DNA from: a virus
Length of the DNA: 42,852 nucleotides
Virus record (IMG/VR): IMGVR_UViG_3300032069_000020
Coordinates: 1-42,852 of that record
Reading direction: 5' to 3' (one strand)
Positions 24,228 to 31,505 of the stretch are shown piece by piece. The translations under genes and the position numbers were made by a program. The notes under the pieces are model-generated. The model saw only the letters and a program-made list of their open reading frames with translations, ran no database searches and had not been told where the DNA came from. Each line of letters starts with the position of its first letter. Within the stretch, counting starts at the first letter, position 1.

Positions 24228-24590
24228 ATGGAACAGGAACGAAAAACGAGATTTTTTCTTATTGGAAAAGTTCCAACGAAAAAGAATCGTTATAAAATCA
24301 GTCGTGGTAGAATGTATCAAGACCCAGAAGTTACAGCGTGGATGGATGCGGCTTACTATGCCATATATTATCCTGCCCGACAAATAATTACGGTTCCGTG
24401 TGGATTAAGTATTTTATTTAAGACTGATAACAGAAGTGACTTAGATGGAATGACTACAACTATTTTTGATTTATTACAGAAAGCAAAAGTAATAAAAAAC
24501 GATAGACAGATAGTAGAATTGACGGCAAAGAAAAAAGAATTGGATAAAAAAAAGTATTACAGAACAGAAATAGTTATCTATACACTATGA
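24228..24590 (+). CDS. rusA: RusA-like Holliday junction resolvase
   Basis: 120 residues, the usual RusA length. The motif D68-N-R-S-D71-L-D73-G-M and the later N-D92-R-Q match the catalytic acids of RusA (E. coli D70, D72, D91). K-x-N-R-Y near residue 20 matches the N-terminal basic motif. It should resolve branched DNA before packaging or during recombination. Followed by a gene overlapping in ATGA. Confidence 0.9.
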   Translation: MEQERKTRFFLIGKVPTKKNRYKISRGRMYQDPEVTAWMDAAYYAIYYPARQIITVPCGLSILFKTDNRSDLDGMTTTIFDLLQKAKVIKNDRQIVELTAKKKELDKKKYYRTEIVIYTL

Positions 24591-24769
24591 AGTGGAAAAC
24601 AATTGAAGATTTACATAAAGAACTTGAAAAAGTTCTTAGGTCACAGAAATCAAATAAATATGATATTGCTTCATTGATACTAAGATTAATTCATTCTAAG
24701 TACGGACTTGAAGAATATCGCAAAACGGTCAAAAAATTCGGTCTTGAGGAAATAATAAGGTGTGGATAA
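24587..24769 (+). CDS. Small hypothetical early protein
   Basis: 60 residues, helical and charged, overlapping the RusA stop by 4 bases. The end of this gene overlaps the DnaA box at 24761-24769, so the downstream promoter is embedded in its last codons (gly-stop). No family recognised. Confidence 0.55.
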   Translation: MKWKTIEDLHKELEKVLRSQKSNKYDIASLILRLIHSKYGLEEYRKTVKKFGLEEIIRCG

Positions 24770-24804
24770 CTTCCTCTTGATTCTATATAGAAGATATTTA
24801 TAAT
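24761..24804 (+). promoter_or_regulatory. DnaA-box promoter, early region 2
   Basis: TGTGGATAA 24761-24769, 7-base gap, TTGATT 24777-24782, 16-base spacer, TATAAT 24799-24804. The RNA should start near 24811, giving a leader of about 118 bases before 24929 that contains a 32-codon ORF and the operator. Confidence 0.75.
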
Positions 24805-24827
24805 TAAAATGAGTTAAGTGTCAAATT

Positions 24828-24926
24828 ATGGCAAAAACGAGCTTTTTTAACAAAAGATATATAATTACCCAGGTAAGGATAGAAAACCCGTTACAACTCA
24901 TTGTATTAGAAGTACTGATAGGTTAA
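24828..24926 (+). CDS. Possible 32-residue leader peptide
   Basis: ATG 24828 to TAA 24926, ending two bases before the nuclease start at 24929. It is read from the promoter at 24777 and runs through the operator. It begins MAKTSFFNKRYIITQ. It could be a translated leader that couples to the nuclease gene, or a chance frame. In the inverted copy at 39110-39231 the start codon lies outside the repeat and is missing. Confidence 0.3.
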   Translation: MAKTSFFNKRYIITQVRIENPLQLIVLEVLIG

Positions 24927-24955
24927 AAATGGAGATATCTATAGAAAAATCAAAA
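24834..24955 (+). repeat. 122-bp inverted repeat, left copy
   Basis: Read by eye it is identical base for base to the reverse complement of 39110-39231. It contains a TATAAT (24860-24865), the operator TACAACTCATTGTA, the A-rich leader and the first nine codons of the nuclease gene at 24929. It flanks a 14.2-kb segment (24956-39109). Confidence 0.85.
24892..24905 (+). promoter_or_regulatory. Candidate operator, copy 2
   Basis: TACAACTCATTGTA, a dyad with TACAA/TTGTA arms. It lies 27 bases downstream of TATAAT (24860-24865) and 23 bases before the ATG at 24929, a position suited to block transcription. The cognate repressor is not identified. Confidence 0.5.
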
Positions 24956-26059
24956 AACAAGGAAAAGAGCTGGAGTATTCAAGAATTCTGGAACGGTTCT
25001 TTAATTCTTGAAAAAGACCGAAAAACAGAGCCCAGAGATATTTTATATGTTGGCGATATAGGAGCTCCATTTTTAGATGTGTATTGGAAAATGTTGGGGA
25101 TAGAACCAACCAATCCTTTTTCAGATACAATTAGAAGAAAAATGGAAGCTGGTAATTTTATTGAAGCTTGGATTGTTTGGACTTTTAGAAAATGCGGTAT
25201 TCTAAAAAATTGGCAAGGTAAAGTTCGGTTACTTGATAATCCCGAATATCTTCCAGTTTATGGTCGTTATGATATTCTTGCTGGACACGATGGCGATTGG
25301 GAAAAAACCAAAAAAGAAGTATATGATTTTTTTAATAAAATTCAAGATTTGGGATTTGATTTTCCTTACTATGAAATAGTTAGAAAAAAAACTTTATTAT
25401 TACTTGAAGGATTATCCCAAAAATATCCGAATGGTTTAGAAGATAAGATTTACGAAGTTAAAAGTTTGAATTCAATGGCATTTTGGTCAAAAGACGAACC
25501 AATTTCAAATCCTTATGAGCATCATATTAATCAACTTACGATGTATCAATTATATAATAGCGATGGTTTAAAAAATGTTCTTGGTTCATTTTTGTATGTT
25601 GATAGAGATACAACTTTTTTATCTGAATTACCAAATATCGTAAAAGAAGAAAAAGTTAAAGAATTACACGATTGGTTAAGAAAAATGACTTTTTATTACA
25701 GAACAAAAACAGAACCTCCAAAGCCGGAATTAATTATTTTTGATACCAGAAGACAACAATGGACTTTTAACTGGCAAATTGATAGAAGTCCATATCGTGA
25801 TAAAATTCTTGGAGACGTAAAAATTGAAGATTTACAGAAAGAAATTAAAAATAGAAATTCAAATCTAAAAGATAAAGAGAAAATGCGTAAAGCGGTCGCC
25901 AATGAACAATTTCACGGAATTAAAAAATATCAACGAGCTATTCAATTATTAAATAAAGGTAAAACATCAGAGGAAGTTTTAAAACTTACAGGAGTCCCAC
26001 TTATTGCGTTAATTCATTACATTGAAGATTTAAAGGTCGGCAAGAACGAAAACTTGTAA
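24929..26059 (+). CDS. PD-(D/E)XK nuclease, Cas4/RecB-like
   Basis: 376 residues. Catalytic pattern: E80 in a helix (FIEAW), D115 in GRYDILAG, E176-V-K178 in YEVKS, and Q202-LTM-Y206, the RecB/Cas4-type Q-x3-Y helix. It should cut DNA, probably as a recombination or replication-linked exonuclease. No Cys cluster for a [4Fe-4S] site is seen, unlike Cas4. The first nine codons lie in the 122-bp inverted repeat. It is followed by the SSB-like gene after 9 bases. AAAGGTCG occurs 27 bases before the stop. Confidence 0.8.
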   Translation: MEISIEKSKNKEKSWSIQEFWNGSLILEKDRKTEPRDILYVGDIGAPFLDVYWKMLGIEPTNPFSDTIRRKMEAGNFIEAWIVWTFRKCGILKNWQGKVRLLDNPEYLPVYGRYDILAGHDGDWEKTKKEVYDFFNKIQDLGFDFPYYEIVRKKTLLLLEGLSQKYPNGLEDKIYEVKSLNSMAFWSKDEPISNPYEHHINQLTMYQLYNSDGLKNVLGSFLYVDRDTTFLSELPNIVKEEKVKELHDWLRKMTFYYRTKTEPPKPELIIFDTRRQQWTFNWQIDRSPYRDKILGDVKIEDLQKEIKNRNSNLKDKEKMRKAVANEQFHGIKKYQRAIQLLNKGKTSEEVLKLTGVPLIALIHYIEDLKVGKNENL

Positions 26060-26068
26060 AAATAAATA

Positions 26069-26863
26069 ATGAGTATAGATTTAGAGGAAGCAGAAAGATA
26101 TTCTGGTGAAGAGTATTATCGCCGACCTCCAAGATTGAATTTACCTTATTTGAGAATGCAAGGTGAAAAAGGTAGTTTTATTCTTGGTGAGAAAGACGAA
26201 AATACTGGAGAGTTTTCTTCTGTTAATATAGGAGATTCTGCAGAAGGTATAGTGCTAAGAATTCGTAGGAGATTATCTAGTTTTGAAGATGGAATAAGAA
26301 GTATAGAGCACAATACTCCGAATGATGAAATAATACTATATCAGGAAGGAAGGGCTATTGATAAGGGATTATCTAAAGATATAAAAGCAAAAAATCCAAG
26401 ATTAAAGACGGAACACGTGGTATACTTCTATTATGCAGGAAAGGTTGTTAAATTAATTGTTAGAGGAGGTTCGCTTGGTTCTATAGAGAATCCCGATGAC
26501 CCAAAAAAATTCTACAACTACTTAGGGAGTTTTAAGGGGGCAGAACACGTTTGGCAGTATTCCACAATTCTTCATCCTAAAAAGGAACAGAATAAGAAAA
26601 CAAAGAAAGTTTATTACTGTATTGATTTTGAGAAAGGTCAAAAATTGGAAGAAATAGAATTAGAAACGGTTATTTCGGAAATGAAGCGATTACACGAGTT
26701 TTTTATTGGAAATGATAATTTTTATAGAGATAACAATAAAAATCCCGTTATCGCGAAGTTAGATGGTAAAAAAGATAAAGTAGAATCTTTAAGTGAGAAA
26801 GAAATAACTCAAGTTTCAAGCGAGGAAGAATTCCCAAATAATCTACCAGATTTACCTTTTTAG
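26069..26863 (+). CDS. Single-stranded DNA-binding-like protein
   Basis: 264 residues. The beta-rich central part (about 40-200, e.g. VVYFYYAGKVVKLIVRGG, KKVYYCIDFEKGQ) fits an OB-fold-like domain. The C-terminus is acidic and ends NNLPDLPF, closely resembling the acidic SSB tail ending in D-x-P-F that recruits partner proteins. Position between the nuclease and the replication initiator supports an SSB or annealing role. The fold is inferred. Confidence 0.6.
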   Translation: MSIDLEEAERYSGEEYYRRPPRLNLPYLRMQGEKGSFILGEKDENTGEFSSVNIGDSAEGIVLRIRRRLSSFEDGIRSIEHNTPNDEIILYQEGRAIDKGLSKDIKAKNPRLKTEHVVYFYYAGKVVKLIVRGGSLGSIENPDDPKKFYNYLGSFKGAEHVWQYSTILHPKKEQNKKTKKVYYCIDFEKGQKLEEIELETVISEMKRLHEFFIGNDNFYRDNNKNPVIAKLDGKKDKVESLSEKEITQVSSEEEFPNNLPDLPF

Positions 26864-26869
26864 TTTATA

Positions 26870-26894
26870 GAATGCCTGCTTGAGACGGGCATTC
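26870..26894 (+). other. Intergenic hairpin with CUUGAGA heptaloop (copy 3)
   Basis: GAATGCCTG (26870-26878) pairs with CGGGCATTC (26886-26894) including one T-G wobble, leaving the loop CTTGAGA (26879-26885). It lies between the SSB-like gene and the replication initiator. There is no T-tract. Confidence 0.65.
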
Positions 26895-26909
26895 AATTAA
26901 ACCAAAAAA

Positions 26910-27728
26910 ATGGCACAAAGAAGAATGATATCAAGTTCAATATCTACTTCAATTAAACTATCTAAAGTTTCTGATTTTTCGGCTTTATTATTTACTTGGC
27001 TTATTACTCATTGCGATGATTACGGACATATGGATGGAAGCCCTGAAATAGTTAGGGCGATAGTTATTCCTTTAAGAAAAAGAACGGTTAAAGAAGTAGA
27101 ATTGGCATTAATAGAGTTAGAAAGTGTAGGTCTTATAAAGAGATATAAAATAGAGAATAAAGAAGATATTTATTTAGAAATAGTTAATTGGGAAGATTAT
27201 CAAAGTATGGGACCCAATTATACTCGTAGAGCCAGATATCCTATCCCAGACTGGACTGCTTTTCAGAAACTTTTTAAGGCAAATAGTAACTTAGAAGGTA
27301 ATAGTGATAACTTAGAAGGTAATATAAAGGAAGATATAATTAAAAATACGTCGTCTCTTATAAGTAATAATAAAAGTAGTAATATATATATAATGAGCCT
27401 TCCCATATTGGCTAATAGCCAAAAAAAATCTTCTAATAGCAGGCAACCTATTGCTAATGAGGACTTAGAAGCAGTTTTTAACCATTACAAGTTAAAGATA
27501 AACGCGGCTTCTCGGTTAACAATGGCTGCTAAGCACAAAATTCGGTCACGTTTGGGTAGCTACACGTTAGAGGATATGCTTCTAAGCATTGACAACTTCG
27601 CAAACAACCGTTGGTGGATGGAAAATAATAGAGACAAGGGGTTAGCGTGGTTCTTTAGCTCGGATAATAGAATAGATATGTTTCTTAGTTTACAACCAGA
27701 AAAAATTGATAAATCAATAAAAGTATAA
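26910..27728 (+). CDS. Replication initiator (winged-helix/DnaD-like)
   Basis: 272 residues. The N-terminal ~110 residues resemble phage replisome organisers with a winged helix (FSALLFTWLITHCDDYGHMDG, RTVKEVELALIELESVGLI). A Ser/Asn linker follows (150-175). The C-terminal helical domain has 'YTLEDMLLSIDNFANNRWWMENN.DKGLAWFFSSDNRIDMFL', a pattern found at the end of phage replication proteins that load the host helicase. With no phage polymerase or helicase visible, it probably recruits the host replisome. An origin inside the gene is common in such phages; the runs of short direct repeats near 27280-27330 (AACTTAGAAGGTAAT) could be initiator sites. Confidence 0.7.
   Translation: MAQRRMISSSISTSIKLSKVSDFSALLFTWLITHCDDYGHMDGSPEIVRAIVIPLRKRTVKEVELALIELESVGLIKRYKIENKEDIYLEIVNWEDYQSMGPNYTRRARYPIPDWTAFQKLFKANSNLEGNSDNLEGNIKEDIIKNTSSLISNNKSSNIYIMSLPILANSQKKSSNSRQPIANEDLEAVFNHYKLKINAASRLTMAAKHKIRSRLGSYTLEDMLLSIDNFANNRWWMENNRDKGLAWFFSSDNRIDMFLSLQPEKIDKSIKV
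27280..27330 (+). repeat. Direct repeats inside the initiator gene
   Basis: AACTTAGAAGGTAATA occurs twice, about 24 bases apart (near 27288 and 27309), in the low-complexity linker of the initiator gene and followed by an AT-rich stretch with TATATATA at about 27385. Iterons inside an initiator gene are a known origin layout; two copies are weak evidence. Confidence 0.3.
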
Positions 27729-27732
27729 AGAA

Positions 27733-28332
27733 ATGGCAAAATTAAAAATTAGAGGTCATAATGAACTTGTGGAAATTGGGAATGAGAGAGCTAAAAATGT
27801 AAAGAAAATAATGCTTGATGATAGTGTTTCTGAGAATACAGAAATTGATTTGGGAGATATTATAACTAAAAAGAAAGAGATTTCTTTGGTTTTATTGGAT
27901 TCAGAAAGACGAGTGGATAGTCCACATAATAAAGCATTGTTGGATTACTATAAAAAAAGAGATGAATTACTTTCCTTAAGTCCAAGAGAAAGAGCGGAAA
28001 TATCGGGATGGGGTCATTTTAGTTTGTTTTATTTTGGACTTAAAGGAGAAAAACCAAATAAAGAGTTAAAAGAAAAAATCATTCAGATTGCCGAAAAGTT
28101 TTTTGAAGAAAATTCTAAGTGGAGTAGACCATCTTACAAGATATGGGAAGAATTACTTGAAGTAAACGATAATACGACGATAAATCCTGTAACCGCTCGT
28201 ATATTTTCAAAGATGGAGGAAGCAGAAATTCAAGATATAAAAAGCAAAGAAAGTTATGAGAATTTTTGTAAAGAAATGTCTTCTAAAGAGGAAGAGTTAA
28301 AGGTCGGTGAAGATTATTTTCCTTTGTTATGA
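27733..28332 (+). CDS. Hypothetical early protein
   Basis: 199 residues, charged and mostly helical. It starts 4 bases after the initiator stop and overlaps the next gene by 4. It contains 'LSPRERAEISGWGHFSLFYFGLKGEKPN', which I cannot place. Located between the replication initiator and the DNA-binding regulator, it may be a replication accessory factor. AAAGGTCG lies 30 bases upstream of the next start. Confidence 0.55.
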   Translation: MAKLKIRGHNELVEIGNERAKNVKKIMLDDSVSENTEIDLGDIITKKKEISLVLLDSERRVDSPHNKALLDYYKKRDELLSLSPRERAEISGWGHFSLFYFGLKGEKPNKELKEKIIQIAEKFFEENSKWSRPSYKIWEELLEVNDNTTINPVTARIFSKMEEAEIQDIKSKESYENFCKEMSSKEEELKVGEDYFPLL

Positions 28333-28766
28333 GTAGAAAACAGTATAAGAATTTAAAAGAAAGATTACGAAAGATTACTTTACTTCGTAAAAAAGGTTCA
28401 ACCTTAAAAGAGATTGGAGATGCTTTTGGTATTAGTCAGGAAAGAGTTAGACAACTTATAACTCAAAAAAAATATAAGAAATGTTTTAGTCATCACATTA
28501 AATTTCTTATACTTTGTCCTTATTGTGAAATTAAAAATTCTTACCTTAAAATTCTAAGCCGTATAATTAAAAATAGTAGGAGTTTACTTTATGAAGCTAA
28601 AAGATTATCTGAATTAGATAGGAAGAAAGTTAGTATTATACAGAAAGCAATTTTTATTAAAACAGTAAAGAATTCTTTACACTATAGTTTTAATAAAATT
28701 GCGAGATTACTTAAAAAACATCATTCTTCAATTATAAATCTTTATAATACTTCTTATGAAATATAA
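28329..28766 (+). CDS. Two-HTH protein: sigma4-like plus DnaA-IV-like domains
   Basis: 145 residues. Residues ~25-46 (TLKEIGDAFGISQERVRQLI) fit the sigma70 region 4.2 helix-turn-helix, which in sigma factors reads the -35 element. C52, H55/H56, C63 and C66 could form a zinc site. Residues ~105-140 (SFNKIARLLKKHHSSIINLY) align with the DnaA domain IV signature (SLPEIG..FGGRDHTTVLH); H132, S133 and S134 fall where DnaA has H434, T435 and T436, but the neighbouring Asp is replaced by His. It may therefore read the DnaA-box + TTGATT promoters of this phage. The first assignment is strong; the second and the target are inference. Confidence 0.6.
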   Translation: MSRKQYKNLKERLRKITLLRKKGSTLKEIGDAFGISQERVRQLITQKKYKKCFSHHIKFLILCPYCEIKNSYLKILSRIIKNSRSLLYEAKRLSELDRKKVSIIQKAIFIKTVKNSLHYSFNKIARLLKKHHSSIINLYNTSYEI

Positions 28767-29310
28767 ACCATTAGATAAAGAAAAAATTAACCCCGACGAG
28801 GCATTTGAAACTCATCAAAGAATTTGTAAAAGAGAATTACAAAGAAGAGCCTTACTCGTTGAAAATATAATTGATTTACAAAAAATGTTTGATAAACAAT
28901 TATACAAAGCAATTTTAGGATTTGACCCACCTCCAGTATGGTCTGGATATTTAGGATTGATTGAGATTTACTATACAAGGTCAGAAGTTGAAAGGTATAG
29001 AAAAATATTCGGATATTTTGTTGGAGAAAAAAAATACAAACTTGAAGATATTTTGGATATTCCTGTTACAAGATTGGAAAACATTGTTAATGCTAATCCA
29101 ACCGAAAAATTGGATGAGTTATTAGAACAGGCGAGACAATTAACTTCTCTTGAATGGAAAAATGCTTTGGCGGAAACTATGGGGAAACCTACTTCGTGGG
29201 AATGTAAACACTCAATGCGATTAAAACAGATTTGTTCAAAGTGTGGGATTCAACATTTTGTTGAAGTGGATAAAGATATAATGAATAAGTTAAAAGTTAT
29301 AAATGAATAA
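28756..29310 (+). CDS. Hypothetical protein with zinc-ribbon-like C-terminus
   Basis: 184 residues, overlapping the previous gene by 11 bases. Residues ~150-175 contain W-E-C-K-H...QICSKCG, a C-x-H plus C-x2-C zinc ribbon. The rest is helical. No family recognised. It continues the early operon and overlaps the HNH gene by 8 bases. Confidence 0.55.
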   Translation: MKYKPLDKEKINPDEAFETHQRICKRELQRRALLVENIIDLQKMFDKQLYKAILGFDPPPVWSGYLGLIEIYYTRSEVERYRKIFGYFVGEKKYKLEDILDIPVTRLENIVNANPTEKLDELLEQARQLTSLEWKNALAETMGKPTSWECKHSMRLKQICSKCGIQHFVEVDKDIMNKLKVINE

Positions 29311-29590
29311 ATCAACAAAAACATATAGAGAAGAATTTTCAAAAATAAAACAAGAAGTTTTGATTAGAGATAATTTTACCTGTTTACTTAAAAGTCAAGA
29401 ATTTTGTTTTCCACCTTTGACCGTAGACCATATAAGAAAAAGAAGTTTAAGAGGAAATAATAATATGAAAAATCTAATTACTTTATGTAGTGGACATCAC
29501 GATTATGTGGAACAGTTACCAACTCGTAAAAAAGAGGAGTTATTGTATGGGATTTTAGCTAAAAAGTATGGTTATAAATACGAGAAATAG
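29303..29590 (+). CDS. HNH endonuclease
   Basis: 95 residues with the HNH pattern: EVLIRDNFTC, then LTVDHIRKRS, G-N-N..N-M-K-N-L, and LCSGHHDYVEQ. The D-H, N and H-H residues form the beta-beta-alpha metal site. Such small HNH proteins may be homing-type nucleases or act in packaging. Here it lies in the early operon, not beside terminase. The stop is immediately before the DnaA-box promoter at 29592. Confidence 0.85.
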   Translation: MNKSTKTYREEFSKIKQEVLIRDNFTCLLKSQEFCFPPLTVDHIRKRSLRGNNNMKNLITLCSGHHDYVEQLPTRKKEELLYGILAKKYGYKYEK

Positions 29591-29591
29591 G

Positions 29592-29635
29592 TGTGGATAA
29601 CTTTACTTGATTTCATAAACAAAATGATTTATCCT
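29592..29635 (+). promoter_or_regulatory. DnaA-box promoter of the 7-deazaguanine operon
   Basis: TGTGGATAA 29592-29600, 6-base gap, TTGATT 29607-29612, 17-base spacer, TATCCT 29630-29635 as a weak -10. A small TCCTA/TAGGA hairpin (about 29632-29645) and a strong Shine-Dalgarno AAAGGAGGAT (29651-29660) follow. I see no preQ1-riboswitch-like sequence. Confidence 0.65.
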
Positions 29636-29662
29636 AAAAATAGGACATTGAAAGGAGGATAT

Positions 29663-30382
29663 ATGATTAAGATAAACGAGATTTTTGGCCCGACTATTCA
29701 AGGAGAAGGCAAGTCGGCGGGAAAGGAAGTTATTTTCTTACGACTTGCTGGTTGTAATTTACGATGCCGCTGGTGTGATACTCCTTATACTTGGAACTGG
29801 ATTGGAACAAAATTTCAACATCCAGACAAGTATGACCCGAAGAAAGAGATTGTTTCGCTTACGCCGTGGCAAGTTTTTTGGCGTATTCTTCCAGGACCAA
29901 GAATGATTACAAATCTCGTGATTTCGGGTGGAGAACCACTACTTCAACAATCTCAACTTATTCCACTTTTACAAATTTTCAAACGTTACGGTTGGTGGAT
30001 TGAAGTTGAGACAAATGGAACAATTGTTCCTACAGATGAATTCTTGTCATTGGTAGACCAGATTAACTGTTCACCAAAGACAAGTAATTCTGGAGAGGAT
30101 AATCCTTCTGAGAAACGGGAACGACCCGAGGCATTGAGAAAGCTTGTTTCGTCTCCAAAAGTCTATTTCAAATTCGTTGTAGTTGATATGAAAGATATTT
30201 TGGAGATTCAATCGCTTGTTAACAAATACGAAATGAAACAGGTTTATCTTATGGCAGAAGGAAAGACCCGAGAGGAACAATTAACAAAAGAAAAAGAAGT
30301 TGAATCGGTCGCTCAACTCTTTGGATGGTTGTTTTCTCCCCGATTGCAAGTTCTGAAGTGGGGTAACAAACGGGGAGTATAA
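29663..30382 (+). CDS. queE: 7-carboxy-7-deazaguanine synthase (radical SAM)
   Basis: 239 residues from ATG 29663, decided by the Shine-Dalgarno AAAGGAGGAT. The open frame to 29591 crosses the promoter. The SAM-cluster motif is C31-x3-C35-x2-C38 in CNLRCRWCDT; IQGEGKSAG at 12-20 and ISGGEPLLQ later match QueE. It converts 6-carboxytetrahydropterin to CDG. The DNA is more GC-rich than its neighbours and the only gene here with a strong ribosome-binding site, so it may be a separate acquisition. A perfect 10-bp hairpin overlaps its stop. Confidence 0.95.
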   Translation: MIKINEIFGPTIQGEGKSAGKEVIFLRLAGCNLRCRWCDTPYTWNWIGTKFQHPDKYDPKKEIVSLTPWQVFWRILPGPRMITNLVISGGEPLLQQSQLIPLLQIFKRYGWWIEVETNGTIVPTDEFLSLVDQINCSPKTSNSGEDNPSEKRERPEALRKLVSSPKVYFKFVVVDMKDILEIQSLVNKYEMKQVYLMAEGKTREEQLTKEKEVESVAQLFGWLFSPRLQVLKWGNKRGV

Positions 30383-30397
30383 TTGTCTATACTCCCC
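30372..30397 (+). other. Perfect intergenic hairpin queE-queD
   Basis: GGGGAGTATA (30372-30381) pairs with TATACTCCCC (30388-30397) across loop ATTGTC, overlapping the queE stop. An A-rich, not T-rich, stretch follows, so it is more likely a processing or stability hairpin than a terminator. Confidence 0.55.
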
Positions 30398-30413
30398 AAA
30401 ATCTTAAAAAACT

Positions 30414-30794
30414 ATGAAATTAGAAATAAATCAATTCTTTGAAGCGGCTCATCAATTACCTGATAGTGAAGATTTGGTGAGCAAAAAATGTTGTAATCTT
30501 CACGGACATACGTATAAAGTTAAAATAGTATTATCTGGAAAGGTGGAAAAATCAGGTATGGTAGTAGATTTTGGAATTATTAAAAATATCATTTCTGAAC
30601 TTGACCATAAATTTCTAAACGATATTTTTGGAAAAATACCGACAACCGCAGAGAATATAGCAAAGTGGATTTACAGTAGAGTTCTTACCACTTGTAAAAT
30701 TGATAAAGAAAGAATTGGTATGTGGGAAGTTTTTGTATGTGAAGGTTATAAAGGAGACAAAAATTCAAGTTGGGTAATTTACAATGGCGAATAA
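30414..30794 (+). CDS. queD: 6-carboxy-tetrahydropterin synthase
   Basis: 126 residues, typical QueD/PTPS length. Motifs: FEAAHQL with zinc ligand H13, C26-x3-H30-G-H32 with catalytic Cys and two zinc His, and GMVVDFGIIKNII...LDHKFLND with the conserved DH; PTTAENIAKWI matches the 'PT.EN' motif. It converts dihydroneopterin triphosphate (from FolE) to 6-carboxytetrahydropterin. Overlaps the next small gene by 11 bases. Confidence 0.95.
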   Translation: MKLEINQFFEAAHQLPDSEDLVSKKCCNLHGHTYKVKIVLSGKVEKSGMVVDFGIIKNIISELDHKFLNDIFGKIPTTAENIAKWIYSRVLTTCKIDKERIGMWEVFVCEGYKGDKNSSWVIYNGE

Positions 30795-30942
30795 TTTTCT
30801 CAGTTTATTTACGGGGTTCGTTGTGGGTATTATATTTTCTATATTTAAACTACCAATACCTGCGCCACAAGTATTGGCAGGAATTCTTGGAATAATAGGT
30901 ATTTTTATAGGATATACTTTAGTAAATCTAATAATAAAATGA
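30784..30942 (+). CDS. XapX-domain (DUF1427-like) membrane protein
   Basis: 52 residues, ATG 30784 to TGA 30942, overlapping queD and folE (ATGA) so translation is coupled. It has two hydrophobic helices separated by KLPIPAPQVLAGILGIIGIF, which closely matches the XapX/DUF1427 signature (L.LPIPAP..LAG.LGI.GIF.G). XapX proteins are tiny membrane proteins of unknown role. Inside a preQ0 operon it may help move a deazapurine or precursor, but that is inference. Confidence 0.8.
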   Translation: MANNFLSLFTGFVVGIIFSIFKLPIPAPQVLAGILGIIGIFIGYTLVNLIIK

Positions 30943-31505
30943 CAAAAACAGAAATAGAAAAATTTCTTCTTATAGAAAAAATAATAGAAAGTATAGGAGA
31001 TTCTCCTTATAGGGAAGGATTAAAAGATACTCCTAACAGAGTTAAATCTATGTGGAATGAAGTTTTTGAAGGATATAATTTAAGTAAAAAGCCAACTCTT
31101 ACGTTTTTTGATAATGGTAAAGATGGAATAAAATATGATGAAATTGTTTGCGACGAAGGAATGTTTTATAGTCATTGCGAACATCATATTGTTCCCTTTT
31201 TCGGAAAGTATTATTTTGGCTATATTCCAGGTAAAAAAGTAGTAGGATTAAGTAAAATTGCTCGTTTAGTCAAATGGCACGCTTCACGATTACAAGTTCA
31301 AGAAAGATTAACAAAAGATATAGTTGATGATGTATGGCAACAATTAAAACCGAGAGGAGTAATTCTTGTATTAAAAGGTCGTCATCTTTGTAAAGAAATG
31401 AGAGGAATAAAACAACAAGGAGAAATGATAACATCGCAGGTTAGAGGTTTATTCAAAGATAAATTCGGCGTGAAACAGGAATTCTTTAATTTAATAGGAT
31501 TATGA
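30939..31505 (+). CDS. folE: GTP cyclohydrolase I
   Basis: 188 residues, typical FolE length. Zinc ligands C80, H83 (SHCEHHIVPF) and C151 (GRHLCKEMRGI) are present, with GLSKIARLV and RLQVQERLT. It makes dihydroneopterin triphosphate from GTP, the first step to preQ0. Coupled to the XapX gene at 5' and to queC at 3' (ATGA). One AAAGGTCG octamer lies in the conserved 'KGRHLC' codons. Confidence 0.95.
   Translation: MTKTEIEKFLLIEKIIESIGDSPYREGLKDTPNRVKSMWNEVFEGYNLSKKPTLTFFDNGKDGIKYDEIVCDEGMFYSHCEHHIVPFFGKYYFGYIPGKKVVGLSKIARLVKWHASRLQVQERLTKDIVDDVWQQLKPRGVILVLKGRHLCKEMRGIKQQGEMITSQVRGLFKDKFGVKQEFFNLIGL

Noticed and set aside
24825-24853. Minus-strand promoter TTGTTA-N17-CATAAT in the left repeat
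   Set aside because: Hexamers are weak, and there is no - strand gene to the left that it could drive. Only the -35 part is in the repeated copy.
29601-29662. preQ1 riboswitch before queE
   Set aside because: The leader is only about 20 bases from the predicted start to the ATG and shows no preQ1 aptamer pattern.
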